This document shows, in pieces, positions 29,172 to 38,539 of a DNA stretch of 64,000 bases (positions are counted from its first letter, which is position 1; each line of letters starts with the position of its first letter). Made by a program: the position numbers and the translations under genes. Origin of the DNA: Curtobacterium sp. ISL-83 (GTDB lineage: Bacteria > Actinomycetota > Actinomycetes > Actinomycetales > Microbacteriaceae); contig NZ_JAGGPH010000012.1 of NCBI RefSeq assembly GCF_018613895.1, forward strand, positions 124,001 through 188,000, written 5' to 3'. The notes beneath the pieces are model-generated. The model ran no database searches. It saw only the letters and a program-made list of their open reading frames with translations, and had not been told where the DNA came from.

Positions 29172-31829
29172 TCAGCCTGCGAGCCGCGCGGTCACGGCAC
29201 GGAGCGCCGCCGGCAGCGCGGCCGCGTCGGTACCACCGCCCTGGGCGAGGTCCGGCTTGCCGCCACCACCACCACCGAGGACGCCGGCGGCCTCCTTCGC
29301 GAGGGGGCCGGCCTGCACGCCCGCTGCGCGAGCGGCGTCGTTCGTCACGACGATCACGACGGGCTTGCCACCGATGACGGATCCGAGCACGACGACCGAG
29401 GCACCGTCACCGAGCGCCCCACGGACGCCGGTGGCGAGGGCGCGGAGGTCGTCGGCCGACCCGAGGCCGTCGACGGTCTCGGCGACCACGGTCGTCGCAC
29501 CGATCGTCGTCGCGGCGCGCGCGATGGTCGGGACGCGCTGCTGCAGGCTCGCCGACTCGTACTCGGCGATCCGCTTCTGCGCGGTGCGGAGGTCCTCCAT
29601 CAGCGACTGCACCCGCGACGGGAGGTCGTGACGCGGCGCCTTGAGCGCGCTCGACAGCTGCGACACGATCGTGCGCTCGACGGCGAGGTCACGGAAGCCC
29701 TCGATGCCGACGAGGGCCTCGACGCGACGGTTCGTCGAACCGACGCTGGACTCCCCTACCAGGTTCACGAGGCCGACCTGCGCGCTGGAGGCGACGTGGG
29801 TGCCACCGCAGAGTTCGCGGGACCACGGCCCGCCGATGTCGACCATCCGGACCTCGGCGCCGTACTTCTCGCCGAACAGGGCCTGCGCACCGAGTGCTTT
29901 CGCATCGGCGAGCGGGAGCACGCGCGTCGCGACCTCGAGGTCGGATCGGATGGCGGTGTTCACCACGTCCTCGATCTCCGAGCGGGTCTCGACCGAGACG
30001 GGCTGCGACCACGAGAAGTCGAGGCGCATGTAGCCGGCCTTGTTGTACGAGCCAGCCTGCAGCGCCTCCGGCCCGAGGATGTCGCGGAGCGCGGCGTTCA
30101 CGAGGTGGGTCGCGGAGTGCGCCTGGGTCGCACCGCGCCGGTACTCGCCGTCGACGACGGTGGTCGCGGCGTCGCCGACCCCGACCTCTCCCGAACGGAC
30201 CTGCACGGTGTGGCTCCAGAGCCCGGCGACCGGTCGCTGGACGTCGAGGACCTCGAGGTCGAAGCCGTTCCCGACGATCGATCCCTGGTCGGCGTCCTGT
30301 CCGCCGGACTCCGCGTACAGCGACGTCTCGCCGAGGATGACCTCGGCGATGTCCCCGACGACGGCCCGGTCGACGCTGACGCCACCGACGATGATGCCGA
30401 GCACGTTCGACTGCGCCTCGAGCTCGTCGTAGCCGAGGAAGACGGTCTCGCCCTTGGCACGGAAGGCACTGTAGACGCTGAGGTCCGCGAGCGCGGTCTT
30501 CTTGCTCTTCGCGTCCGCCTTGGCACGAGCACGCTGCTCGGACATCAGGGTCTCGAACGCCCCGCGGTCGACGTGGACGCCGGCTTCCTCGGCCATCTCC
30601 ATCGTCAGGTCGATCGGGAAGCCGAACGTGTCGTGCAGCAGGAACGCGGTGTCGCCGCCGATCGCGGGGACGCCGTCCTGCTTCGCGCGCTCGACCGCGA
30701 CGTCGAGGATCGTGGTGCCCTGCGCGAGGGTCCGGAGGAACGTCTCTTCCTCGGCGTAGGCGATGCGCGCGATGCGGTCGTACTGTTCGCCGACCTCCGG
30801 GTAGGCGTCCTGCATGGCGTCACGGGAGGCCGGGAAGAGCTCGGGGAAGGTCGCGCCCTCGACGCCGAGCAGGCGCATCGCACGGACGGTGCGGCGGAGC
30901 AGACGGCGCAGGATGTACCCGCGGCCCTCGTTCGACGGGGAGACCCCGTCGGTGATGAGCATGAGCGCCGAGCGGACGTGGTCCGCGATCACCCGCATCC
31001 GGACGTCGTCCTCGTGCACCGCGCCGTACCGACGGCCGGAGATCGCAGCCGCGCGGTCCAGCACCGGGCGCACCTGGTCGATCTCGTACATGTTGTCGAC
31101 GCCCTGCTTGATGAAGGCGACGCGCTCGAGCCCCATGCCGGTGTCGATGTTCTTGTTCGGCAGCTCGCCGGTGATCTCGAAGTCGTACTTCGACCGCACG
31201 TCGGCGATCTGGTACTGCATGAAGACGAGGTTCCAGATCTCGACGTAGCGGTCGTCGTCGGTCGCGGGACCGCCGTCGATGCCGTACTCGGGCCCACGGT
31301 CGAAGAAGATCTCCGAGCAGGGTCCGGCGGGGCCGGGCTGACCGGTCGACCAGTAGTTGGTGTCCTTGCCCAGACGCTGGATCCGGTCCTCCGGCAGGGT
31401 CGAGTGCTGCTTCCAGAACGCGATCGCCTCGTCGTCCTCCTCGTAGACCGTGACCCACAGGTCGTCGGGCGAGAAGCCGAGCCCACCGTCGGACTCCGGG
31501 TTCGTCAGGAACTCCCAGGCGTACTGGATCGCCTGCTCCTTGAAGTAGTCCCCGAACGAGAAGTTGCCGTTCATCTGGAAGAACGTGCCGTGACGCGGGG
31601 TCTTGCCGACCTCTTCGATGTCGTTCGTGCGGATGCACTTCTGCACGCTCGTCGCCCGGGGGAACGGGGCCGGGACCAGACCGGTCAGGTACGGGATGAA
31701 CGGCACCATGCCGGCGACCGTGAACAGGAGCGAGGGGTCGTCCGAGACGAGCGAGGCGGACGGGACGACGGTGTGGCCGCGGTCACCGAAGAACTGGAGC
31801 CAACGGCGGCGGATCTCTGCGGTCTGCAT
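29172..31829 (-). CDS. alaS: Alanyl-tRNA synthetase
   Basis: 885 residues. Class II core (RWLQFFGDRGHTVVPSASLV, VQKCIRTNDIEEVGKTPRHG, FFQMNGNFSFGDYFKEQA), tRNA-recognition domain (GYILRRLLRRTVRAMRLLG), editing domain (HSATHLVNAALRDILG; ELCGGTHVASSAQVG with the zinc Cys and His), and C-Ala domain ending GGGGGGKPDLAQGGG. ATG at 31829 with AGGA 7 nt upstream; the Shine-Dalgarno region sits in the short palindrome CCTGAATCAGG (31837-31847). Confidence 0.98.
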   Translation of the reverse strand: MQTAEIRRRWLQFFGDRGHTVVPSASLVSDDPSLLFTVAGMVPFIPYLTGLVPAPFPRATSVQKCIRTNDIEEVGKTPRHGTFFQMNGNFSFGDYFKEQAIQYAWEFLTNPESDGGLGFSPDDLWVTVYEEDDEAIAFWKQHSTLPEDRIQRLGKDTNYWSTGQPGPAGPCSEIFFDRGPEYGIDGGPATDDDRYVEIWNLVFMQYQIADVRSKYDFEITGELPNKNIDTGMGLERVAFIKQGVDNMYEIDQVRPVLDRAAAISGRRYGAVHEDDVRMRVIADHVRSALMLITDGVSPSNEGRGYILRRLLRRTVRAMRLLGVEGATFPELFPASRDAMQDAYPEVGEQYDRIARIAYAEEETFLRTLAQGTTILDVAVERAKQDGVPAIGGDTAFLLHDTFGFPIDLTMEMAEEAGVHVDRGAFETLMSEQRARAKADAKSKKTALADLSVYSAFRAKGETVFLGYDELEAQSNVLGIIVGGVSVDRAVVGDIAEVILGETSLYAESGGQDADQGSIVGNGFDLEVLDVQRPVAGLWSHTVQVRSGEVGVGDAATTVVDGEYRRGATQAHSATHLVNAALRDILGPEALQAGSYNKAGYMRLDFSWSQPVSVETRSEIEDVVNTAIRSDLEVATRVLPLADAKALGAQALFGEKYGAEVRMVDIGGPWSRELCGGTHVASSAQVGLVNLVGESSVGSTNRRVEALVGIEGFRDLAVERTIVSQLSSALKAPRHDLPSRVQSLMEDLRTAQKRIAEYESASLQQRVPTIARAATTIGATTVVAETVDGLGSADDLRALATGVRGALGDGASVVVLGSVIGGKPVVIVVTNDAARAAGVQAGPLAKEAAGVLGGGGGGKPDLAQGGGTDAAALPAALRAVTARLAG

Positions 31830-31889
31830 GGTGCTTCCTGATTCAGGGTCGGCGGGAGGGGAGGTCGAGAACGGGATGAGCGGCCGGCG

Positions 31890-32072
31890 TCAGGCGTCGG
31901 TGCGGAGCTCGGCCTCGCGCGAGCGGTACCCGTCAGCCACGGCGGCCGTGAAGGCCTTCGTGCGGGCGGTGACGTCGTCGAAGAAGCGCGCGCCACCGGT
32001 CGTCCGTGCGAGCCGGTGGGCGACGGCGAACCCGATGACGACGCCGACGACGACGAAGAACAGCTGCTTCAC
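31890..32072 (-). CDS. Small membrane-anchored protein of unknown function
   Basis: 60 residues: one N-terminal helix (LFFVVVGVVIGFAVAHRLA) followed by an amphipathic charged tail (RFFDDVTARTKAFTAAVADG). GTG at 32072 with GGGAGGGG 5 nt upstream, a strong site that supports it being real. Actinobacteria often carry one or two short membrane proteins between rpsD and alaS; I do not recognise a named family. It is probably cotranscribed with alaS. Confidence 0.75.
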   Translation of the reverse strand: MKQLFFVVVGVVIGFAVAHRLARTTGGARFFDDVTARTKAFTAAVADGYRSREAELRTDA

Positions 32073-32180
32073 GGTGCCCCTCCCTCTGCGCACGCGAGCG
32101 AGCGTGCCCGACGATCCTAGCGGCGGACCCCGACGGGAACGCCGAAGGACGACCGCGGCGGCGGGCACGCCGGGGACGCA

Positions 32181-32218
32181 GAACGGCGGGCCGCCCTCGA
32201 GAGGACGACCCGCCGTTC
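32181..32218 (-). terminator. Terminator after rpsD
   Basis: Stem arms GAACGGCGGG (32181-32190) and its exact complement (32209-32218), 16 bp beyond the rpsD stop on the minus strand. Confidence 0.7.
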
Positions 32219-32234
32219 GGGACCGATCAGCGGA

Positions 32235-32864
32235 TCAGCGAGCTGCGTAGTACTCGACGACGAGCTGCACTTCACAGGTCACGGGGACCTCGGCGCGCTT
32301 CGGACGACGGACCAGGCGGGCGTGGAGCTTCTCGATCTCGACCTCGAGGTATCCCGGGACCTTCGGCAGGACCTCGAGGTGCCCACCGGCGGCGGCGACC
32401 TGGAGGGGCTCGAGGGACTCGGAGCGCTGCTTCACGTGGATGAGCTGGCCTTCCTTCACGCGGAAGGAGGGGCGGTCCACGAGCTTGCCGTCGACGAGGA
32501 TGTGGCGGTGCACGATCAGCTGACGCGCCTGCGCGGTGGTGCGGGCGAAGCCGGCACGCAGCACGAGGGCGTCGAGGCGCTGCTCGAGGAGCTCGACCAG
32601 GTTCTCACCGGTCAGGCCCTTCGCCTTGCGGGCCTCTTCGAAGACGATGCGCAGCTGCTTCTCGCGGATGCCGTACTGGGCGCGCAAACGCTGCTTCTCA
32701 CGGAGGCGGACGGCGTAGTCGCTGTCCGCACGACGGCGCGTACGGCCGTGCTCACCGGGCCCGTAGGGGCGCTTCTCGAGGTAACGGGCCGCCTTCGGCG
32801 TCAGCGGGATGCCGAGGGCGCGCGACAGGCGGGTCTTGCTGCGGGTACGTGACTTGGTAGACAC
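32235..32864 (-). CDS. rpsD: 30S ribosomal protein S4
   Basis: 209 residues from GTG 32864 (MSTKSRTRSKTRLSRALGIP) with AAAGGA upstream; the longer open frame is not coding. A primary 16S rRNA-binding protein: the S4 N-terminal domain has ARYLEKRPYGPGEHGRTRRR, and the S4 RNA-binding fold has RLDALVLRAGFARTTAQARQ and VHRHILVDGKLVDRPSFRVK. It lacks cysteines, so it is the zinc-free form. Transcribed alone, separate from the alpha operon. Confidence 0.98.
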   Translation of the reverse strand: MSTKSRTRSKTRLSRALGIPLTPKAARYLEKRPYGPGEHGRTRRRADSDYAVRLREKQRLRAQYGIREKQLRIVFEEARKAKGLTGENLVELLEQRLDALVLRAGFARTTAQARQLIVHRHILVDGKLVDRPSFRVKEGQLIHVKQRSESLEPLQVAAAGGHLEVLPKVPGYLEVEIEKLHARLVRRPKRAEVPVTCEVQLVVEYYAAR

Positions 32865-32996
32865 AGGGTCCTTTTCTCTGTTCTGAACGGAAGTGATCAC
32901 GGGTCTCGGTGCGCGCACGCACCGACGAACCCCGCGATGGGATCCAGAGGGATGAGCCTGTGGGATCGGACGGCTACAGTCCGAACCTCTGCCCCC

Positions 32997-33014
32997 GTGC
33001 CGCAGGAGCGGCAC
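32997..33014 (-). terminator. Hairpin after rarA
   Basis: A perfect 7-bp stem GTGCCGC / GCGGCAC with loop AGGA, 86 bp beyond the rarA stop and 133 bp before rpsD. The rest of the 235-bp rarA-rpsD gap must hold the rpsD promoter, but no convincing -35/-10 pair was seen. Confidence 0.45.
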
Positions 33015-33099
33015 TCTGTCCTCGACGCAGCCGCACGCGAGGACCAGGACGTAGGCCCGTCAACGATAGCAGCATCGGGGCCGGAGCAGAACCACCGCG

Positions 33100-34587
33100 C
33101 TACTCGCCGCGGGTGATCTTCCGGAGCCGGTCCAGCCGCGGGCCGACCTCGCGTTCGAAGCCGTTCGCCGTCGGCGTGTAGTACTCGGTGCCCTCGAGCG
33201 CGTCGGGGAGGTACTGCTGCTGCGCCACACCGTGCTCGGCGTCGTGCGAGTACACGTACCCCTTGCCGTGCCCCAGCCGCTTCGCACCCGGGTAGTGCGC
33301 GTCACGCAGGTGCGTCGGGACGACACCCATCCGGCCGGCCTTGACGTCGGCGACCGCCGCGTTGACCCCGTTGTACGCAGCGTTCGACTTCGGCGCCGTG
33401 GCCAGGTAGACGACCGCCTCGGCCAAGGGGATCCGCCCCTCCGGCATCCCGATGAGCTGCACGGCCTGGGCCGCTGCGACGGCGATGGGGAGCGCCTGCG
33501 GGTCGGCCATGCCGATGTCCTCGGACGCCGAGATGATGATGCGCCGTGCGATGAACCGCGGGTCCTCGCCCGCTTCGATCATCCGTGCCAGGTAATGCAG
33601 CGCCGCGTCCACGTCGCTCCCCCGCACCGACTTGATGAACGCGCTGATCACGTCGTAGTGCTCATCGCCCTGACGGTCGTAGCGGAGCAGCGCCCGGTCG
33701 ACCGCCGCCGCCACGGTGTCGGCGTCGATGACGGGCACGGTGCCGGCGCCGGCGGGGATGTCTCCGTCGAGGAGGCTCGCGCCGTGTGGCACCGGACGAT
33801 CGTCGTCATCGTCGTCATCGTCGTCGTCGTCAACGTCGCGGGCGCCGGCGTCGCCCGGCAGGTCGTCCCGCGCCGCCGCGAGCGCGGAGGACGCCGCCGC
33901 CTCGAGCGCGGTGAGCGCACGCCGTGCGTCACCCGACGCGAGTCGGACGATGGCAGCCCGGGCCTCGTCGCCGAGGACCACGGACCCACCGAGGCCGCGT
34001 GGGTCCTCCACCGCACGGTCGACGAGCATGCCGAGGTCGGCGTCGGTCAGCGGCTTCAGCGTGAGGAGCAACGACCGCGAGAGCAGCGGCGAGATCACCG
34101 AGAACGACGGGTTCTCGGTCGTGGCGGCGATGAGGATGACCCACCCGTTCTCGACGCCGGGCAGGAGGGCGTCCTGCTGGGCCTTGCTGAACCGGTGGAT
34201 CTCGTCGAGGAAGAGGACCGTCGTGGTGCCGTAGAGGTCCCGGTGCGTCAGGGCCTTCTCCATGACCCCGCGCACGTCCTTGACGCCCGCGGTCACGGCG
34301 GACAGCTCGACGAACTCCCGGCCGGACTGCCGCGCGATGGCCTGCGCCAGGGTGGTCTTGCCGGTACCGGGCGGCCCCCAGAGGATGACCGAGACGCCGC
34401 CCGGGTTGTCCCGTGTCCCCGTCGCGAGCTGCACGAGCGGGCTGCCGCGTCCGAGCAGGTGCTGCTGACCGGCGACCTCTTCCAGGCTGGTGGGGCGCAT
34501 CCGAACGGCGAGCGGGACCGATCCCTGGGCGAGCCCGGCGCGACCACCCGTGGTGGGCGCACGCATACCCGAACGGTCCGCTGCCAT
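33100..34587 (-). CDS. rarA: Replication-associated recombination protein RarA (MgsA)
   Basis: A 495-residue AAA+ clamp-loader-like ATPase acting at stalled forks. N-terminal [17 protein letters not shown]; Walker [13 protein letters not shown] (70-80); Walker [21 protein letters not shown]; sensor 1 [20 protein letters not shown]; arginine finger region RSLLL; C-terminal tetramerisation part with [40 protein letters not shown] and [14 protein letters not shown]. An inserted acidic loop at about 241-264 includes eleven consecutive Asp (253-263). ATG at 34587; promoter looks leaderless. Confidence 0.95.
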   Translation of the reverse strand: MAADRSGMRAPTTGGRAGLAQGSVPLAVRMRPTSLEEVAGQQHLLGRGSPLVQLATGTRDNPGGVSVILWGPPGTGKTTLAQAIARQSGREFVELSAVTAGVKDVRGVMEKALTHRDLYGTTTVLFLDEIHRFSKAQQDALLPGVENGWVILIAATTENPSFSVISPLLSRSLLLTLKPLTDADLGMLVDRAVEDPRGLGGSVVLGDEARAAIVRLASGDARRALTALEAAASSALAAARDDLPGDAGARDVDDDDDDDDDDDRPVPHGASLLDGDIPAGAGTVPVIDADTVAAAVDRALLRYDRQGDEHYDVISAFIKSVRGSDVDAALHYLARMIEAGEDPRFIARRIIISASEDIGMADPQALPIAVAAAQAVQLIGMPEGRIPLAEAVVYLATAPKSNAAYNGVNAAVADVKAGRMGVVPTHLRDAHYPGAKRLGHGKGYVYSHDAEHGVAQQQYLPDALEGTEYYTPTANGFEREVGPRLDRLRKITRGE

Positions 34588-34594
34588 GCGACCA

Positions 34595-34600
34595 ATCGTA
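34595..34600 (-). promoter_or_regulatory. -10 element for a leaderless rarA transcript
   Basis: TACGAT on the minus strand, followed by 7 nt and then the rarA ATG. This spacing puts the transcription start on the start codon; no Shine-Dalgarno site is present. Confidence 0.45.
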
Positions 34601-34654
34601 GGCCGACCGGCTGACAGGGCCGTGCCTCCAGGCCGTCGGACCGGACACGCACGC

Positions 34655-34660
34655 TACGCT
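34655..34660 (+). promoter_or_regulatory. -10 element for the cyclophilin gene
   Basis: TACGCT on the plus strand, 35 bp upstream of the GTG at 34696, divergent from the rarA promoter. A GAGAGG ribosome-binding site follows at 34677-34682. -35 not clear. Confidence 0.35.
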
Positions 34661-34695
34661 CGGTCGCACACCGGACGAGAGGTCAGAACAGCACC

Positions 34696-35511
34696 GTGGC
34701 ACCGAAGAACCAGGCGCGTGACAACCGGGAAGCGCGTGAGCGTCTCCGTCTCTACCAGGCGCGGCAGGGCCTCCACGATCGTCAGCGACGACGTCGGCGG
34801 CGGGACGACCTGATCGGTGTCGGCGCCCTCGTGGTGGTGGCGGCCCTCGCCACCGGGTCCCAGCTCGCGTTCGCCGGGGCACACGCACCCAAGGCCACGC
34901 CGAGTGCGAGTGCGAGTGCCACGGGTACCCCGACCCCCTCGCCGAGCGCCACCGCGGGCAACACCGGCACGGTGCCGAGCAAGTCCATCGCGAAGGACTC
35001 GACGTGGACCGGCTCGCTGACGCTGAACAAGGACGTCCGCCTCGGCATTGAGCTCGACGGCAAGAAGGCGCCGCAGGCCGCGAGCGTCGAGATCTCGCTC
35101 ATCCAGAAGCAGTTCTACGACGGCACCACCTGCCACCGGCTCGCCGACTCCTCCGGCTTCAAGTTCCTGCAGTGCGGCTCGGCGAACGGCGACGGCACCG
35201 GCGACGCCGGCTTCCAGTACGGCCCGCTCGAGAACGTGCCGAGCGACGGCGTCTACAAGAAGGGCGTGATCGCGATCGCCCGCGGTGCCTCCGCGTCGTC
35301 CCAGACCACCCAGTTCTTCATCGTCTACGGCGACACGACGCTCGACGGCTCCACGGGCGGCTACACCGTCGTGGGCAAGGTCACGAGCGGTCTCGACGCC
35401 CTCGAGTCGAAGATCACCTCGAAGGGCATCGCGTCGAAGGGTGCCGACGGCACCGGCGCGCCCAAGGTCGCCACCAAGATCACGGGCGCGACCATCGAAC
35501 AGCAGCAGTAG
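34696..35511 (+). CDS. Membrane-anchored cyclophilin-type peptidyl-prolyl isomerase
   Basis: 271 residues: a very basic cytoplasmic N-terminus (ARERLRLYQARQGLHDRQRRRRR is its core), one signal-anchor helix (LIGVGALVVVAALATGSQLAF), a Ser/Thr/Pro linker, then a cyclophilin domain from about residue 105. Family motifs seen: FYDGTTCHRL, FKFLQCGSANGDGTGDAGFQ, KGVIAIARGASASSQTTQFF, GGYTVVGKVTSGLDALE. Likely catalyses proline isomerisation of exported proteins on the outer face of the membrane. The catalytic Arg is present in CHRLA, but the usual GSQFFI reads TTQFFI. Confidence 0.9.
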   Translation: MAPKNQARDNREARERLRLYQARQGLHDRQRRRRRRDDLIGVGALVVVAALATGSQLAFAGAHAPKATPSASASATGTPTPSPSATAGNTGTVPSKSIAKDSTWTGSLTLNKDVRLGIELDGKKAPQAASVEISLIQKQFYDGTTCHRLADSSGFKFLQCGSANGDGTGDAGFQYGPLENVPSDGVYKKGVIAIARGASASSQTTQFFIVYGDTTLDGSTGGYTVVGKVTSGLDALESKITSKGIASKGADGTGAPKVATKITGATIEQQQ

Positions 35512-35530
35512 TCCACAAGCCGACGCAACC

Positions 35531-35550
35531 CGCGGGCCGGAGCGCCCGCG
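35531..35550 (+). terminator. Short hairpin after the cyclophilin gene
   Basis: A 7-bp stem CGCGGGC / GCCCGCG, 20 bp after the stop codon and just upstream of the next promoter. Confidence 0.45.
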
Positions 35551-35557
35551 AGTGCAA

Positions 35558-35563
35558 TAGGCT
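35558..35563 (+). promoter_or_regulatory. -10 element for the DUF349 gene
   Basis: TAGGCT (within GCAATAGGCTGA), 61 bp upstream of the GTG at 35625. No clear -35. Confidence 0.35.
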
Positions 35564-35624
35564 GACGACCTGACCGTGCCGACGGTGACGTCGGTGATGC
35601 ACGACCACGATCGAGGCGAGACCT

Positions 35625-36857
35625 GTGGGATCTGACGAAGCAACGACCTGGGGCCGGGTCGACGACGACGGGACCGTGTACGTGCGGTACGAGGACACCG
35701 AGCGTGCCGTCGGCGAGTACCCGGACGCGACGCCCGACGAAGCGCTCGCCTACTTCGCCCGGAAGTACGCCGACCTCGAAGGCCAGGTGAAGATCGCCGA
35801 GCAGCGCGTCCAGCGCGGTGCGTCGGCGAACGACGTCGCCCGGACGGTGGAGCACCTGCAGGCGCTCATCGCCGAAGCACGCGTCGTCGGCGACCTGAAG
35901 GCGCTCGAGACCCGTGTCGGTGTGCTCGCCGAACAGCTGGGCTCGCTCACGAAGGAGCAGGCGGAGCAGGCGCAGCAGGCGCTGAACGACGCGCTCGCAC
36001 ACCGCGCCGCCCTGGTGGAAGAAGCCGAGGCACTCGCCGCGGTCGACCCGGCCCGTGCGCAGTGGAAGCAGATCACCGCGCAGCTCGACGACGTGTTCGC
36101 CCGCTGGCAGCAGCACCAGCACGACGGCCCGCGCATCCCCAAGAACGAGGCCAACGAGCTGTGGAAGCGCTTCCGCTCCGCCCGCTCGACGGTCGACCAG
36201 CACCGTCGGGCCTTCTACTCCGAGCTCGACGCGCAGCACCGTGACGCGCGCAGCCGGAAGCAGGAGCTCGTGAACCAGGCGGAAGCGCTCGCGACCCGCG
36301 GTCCTGACGCGATCCCGGCCTACCGGCAGCTCCTCGACGACTGGAAGCAGGCCGGCCGCGCCGGCAAGCGCCACGACGACGCCCTGTGGGCCCGGTTCAA
36401 GGCGGCGGGTGACGTGCTCTTCGAGCAGCGGCACGCCGAGTCCGCGGCGGAGGACGAGGAGTACACCGGCAACCTCGAGGCCAAGCAGGCGCTCCTGACG
36501 GAGGCCGAACCGCTCCTGCAGGCGACCGACCGGGTCGCGGCGCGTCGGACCCTCACGGCGATCCAGCGCCGGTGGGACGAGATCGGCAAGGTCCCCCGTG
36601 CCGACGTCCGTCGGATCGAAGACCGCCTGCGCGCGATCGAGGACCACGTGCGGAGCCTCGAGGACCAGCACTGGAAGGCCTCGGACCCGGAGCGCAAGGC
36701 CCGTCAGACCGGCCTCGCGAGCCAGCTCGAGGACGCCATCGGCAAGCTCCAGTCGGAGCTCGCCGAGGCGCAGGCCACCGGTGACGCCCGCAAGATCAAG
36801 GACGCCCAGGAGGCGCTGGACGCCCGGAAGATCTGGCTCGACGCTCTGGGTCGGTAG
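35625..36857 (+). CDS. DUF349 coiled-coil protein
   Basis: 410 residues, almost wholly helical, made of repeated DUF349 units recognisable by W-x(n)-W/F patterns: QWKQITAQLDDVFARW, ELWKRFRSARSTVDQHRRAF, DDWKQAGRAGKRHDDALWAR, RWDEIGKVPRADVRRIEDRL. The C-terminus is a long coiled coil. The N-terminal 50 residues (TWGRVDDDGTVYVRYEDTER) form a small beta-rich module. Cytoplasmic; function unknown. GTG start at 35625 with GAGGCGAG upstream. Codon use is like its neighbours. Confidence 0.9.
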   Translation: MGSDEATTWGRVDDDGTVYVRYEDTERAVGEYPDATPDEALAYFARKYADLEGQVKIAEQRVQRGASANDVARTVEHLQALIAEARVVGDLKALETRVGVLAEQLGSLTKEQAEQAQQALNDALAHRAALVEEAEALAAVDPARAQWKQITAQLDDVFARWQQHQHDGPRIPKNEANELWKRFRSARSTVDQHRRAFYSELDAQHRDARSRKQELVNQAEALATRGPDAIPAYRQLLDDWKQAGRAGKRHDDALWARFKAAGDVLFEQRHAESAAEDEEYTGNLEAKQALLTEAEPLLQATDRVAARRTLTAIQRRWDEIGKVPRADVRRIEDRLRAIEDHVRSLEDQHWKASDPERKARQTGLASQLEDAIGKLQSELAEAQATGDARKIKDAQEALDARKIWLDALGR

Positions 36858-36900
36858 CACCCCGCCAGCGAACTCCGCGTCGCTGACGCAGCGCGCGCAC

Positions 36901-36934
36901 GAAGCCCCCGTGACCGGTCGGTCACGGGGGCTTC
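36901..36934. terminator. Bidirectional terminator between the DUF349 gene and ribF
   Basis: A perfect 15-bp stem (36901-36915 with 36920-36934) with loop GGTC lies 43 bp after the DUF349 stop and 60 bp after the convergent ribF stop. Confidence 0.85.
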
Positions 36935-36994
36935 GTCGATCGGCCGTGCCCGGTCCGTCGTGGCGGCTTCGCCGATCGGCCGGGCGGTCGCCGT

Positions 36995-37957
36995 TCAGAC
37001 GCCGGCGGGCATCCCGAGGAGCAGCCGGATGTCGAGGTCGTCCTGCCGCATCTGTGTGGCGAGCTCGTCCATCGACGAGAACTTCACCATGCCCCGGACG
37101 TACGACACGAAGAGCACGGAGATGGTGTCCCCGTAGAGGTCGATGTCGACGTCCAGCAGGTGCGCCTCGATCTGCTTCTCCGGCACGCCGTCGAACGTCG
37201 GGTTGTTGCCGACGGACACGGCCGCCGGGTAGATCGTGCCCTCGTGCAGCACACGTGCCGCGTACACCCCGTCGGCAGGGACGAAGCCCTCGCACGCCGG
37301 GTCGAGGTTCGCCGTCGGGTAGCCCATCGCGCGGCCCCGCTGGTTACCGCGGACCACGGTGCTCCGGACGCAGTGTTCGCGCCCGAGCAGCCGGGCCGCC
37401 TCGGCCACTCGCCCGTGCCCGAGGAGCTCACGGATCCACGTGGACGACACCCGACGCTCGCCGTCCGGGCGGACGTCGTCGCGGAGGTCGACGTCGTCGA
37501 TCAGTTCGACCGTGAAGCCGTGCTGCTCGCCGAGTCGGCGGAGCAGCGTGACGTCGCCGGCGCCCTTCGCACCGAAGCGGAAGTCACTGCCGACGAACAC
37601 GAGCCGCGCGTGCAGGGTGTCCACGAGGATCTCGGACACGAAGGCCTCGGGCGACTTCGACTGCAGCTCGTGGTCGAAGCGGAGCAGCAGCGTGGCGTCG
37701 ACCCCGGCGGCGTCGAGCAGCTCGCGGCGCTGCGCCATGCTCGTCAGCGACGGGGGCACCTTCTCCGGGTCGATCACGTTGAGGGGGTGCCGGTCGAAGG
37801 TGACGACCGTCGAGACGAGGCCCTGCGCGTGCGCGGCCCGCTCGAGGTGGGCGATCACGGCGCGGTGCCCGACGTGGACACCGTCGAACTTGCCGATCGT
37901 GACGGCGCTGGGCCCGAAGCCCTGCGCGACGTCGGCGATGTCGTCGTAGTACTGCAC
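36995..37957 (-). CDS. ribF: Bifunctional riboflavin kinase / FMN adenylyltransferase
   Basis: 320 residues; makes FMN then FAD. The N-terminal nucleotidyltransferase domain has VTIGKFDGVHVGHRAVIAHL, FDRHPLNVI, FVGSDFRFGAKGAGDVTLLR and RVSSTWIRELL; the C-terminal kinase domain has GNQRGRAMGYPTANLD, DGVYAARV and VGNNPTFDG. GTG at 37957 is preferred; a longer frame overlaps the next gene upstream. It follows that membrane-protein gene by 7 bp. Confidence 0.97.
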   Translation of the reverse strand: MQYYDDIADVAQGFGPSAVTIGKFDGVHVGHRAVIAHLERAAHAQGLVSTVVTFDRHPLNVIDPEKVPPSLTSMAQRRELLDAAGVDATLLLRFDHELQSKSPEAFVSEILVDTLHARLVFVGSDFRFGAKGAGDVTLLRRLGEQHGFTVELIDDVDLRDDVRPDGERRVSSTWIRELLGHGRVAEAARLLGREHCVRSTVVRGNQRGRAMGYPTANLDPACEGFVPADGVYAARVLHEGTIYPAAVSVGNNPTFDGVPEKQIEAHLLDVDIDLYGDTISVLFVSYVRGMVKFSSMDELATQMRQDDLDIRLLLGMPAGV

Positions 37958-37964
37958 GGCGCTC

Positions 37965-38456
37965 CTACTCCCCCGCCGCGACGGCGGAGGTCGTGTCGGT
38001 CGTGCCATTGCCGTCACCGGTGCTCGTGCCAGTGCCGGCGGCACGCGGGCCCATCGCGGCGGCGCGGTGGTGCTTCCGGAGCCACCACAGCCCGGCGGCC
38101 GGCAGCACGAGCGGTGCGAAGGCGTACCCCATGCCGTAGTAGGACCAGATCGTGAGGTCGGGGAACAGCTTCGGGTCGATGAGCGAGAGCGTGCCGATCA
38201 CGAGCACGCCGGTCATCTCGAAGGCGATCGTGACGCAGGCGACGCGGTACCAGGCACGCCCCGGCACGATGAGCGCGATCATCGCGACGATGTACACGAC
38301 CGCGGCGACGGCGCTCAACACGTAGGAGAACGGCGCGAACGAGAACTTCTCGATGATCTGGACGACGCTGCGGCCCGTCGCGGCCAGCGCGAGGATGCCG
38401 TAGACGGCGATGAGGACGCGGCCGATGCCGGTCGCGAGGGGAGATCTGGTCGCCAT
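37965..38456 (-). CDS. Four-helix membrane protein of unknown function
   Basis: 163 residues with four hydrophobic segments: VLIAVYGILALAATGRSVV; YVLSAVAAVVYIVAMIALIV; VACVTIAFEMTGVLVIGTLS; and YAFAPLVLPAAGLWWLRKH. A Gly/Thr/Ser tail follows. I do not recognise the family, although similar small proteins sit near ribF-truB in related actinobacteria. ATG at 38456; there is no Shine-Dalgarno site, but a -10 hexamer 7 nt upstream suggests a leaderless mRNA. Confidence 0.75.
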   Translation of the reverse strand: MATRSPLATGIGRVLIAVYGILALAATGRSVVQIIEKFSFAPFSYVLSAVAAVVYIVAMIALIVPGRAWYRVACVTIAFEMTGVLVIGTLSLIDPKLFPDLTIWSYYGMGYAFAPLVLPAAGLWWLRKHHRAAAMGPRAAGTGTSTGDGNGTTDTTSAVAAGE

Positions 38457-38463
38457 TGCACCG

Positions 38464-38469
38464 ATTCTA
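38464..38469 (-). promoter_or_regulatory. -10 element of a leaderless promoter
   Basis: TAGAAT on the minus strand ends 7 nt before the ATG at 38456, placing transcription start at the A of ATG. It is one of the best -10 matches in the window; -35 weak. Confidence 0.5.
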
Positions 38470-38539
38470 CCGACGCCCACCGACCGACCGTGCACCAGCC
38501 GGGTGCTGCCACCGGACGACAGCCGCGCCGGTCGGCGGG

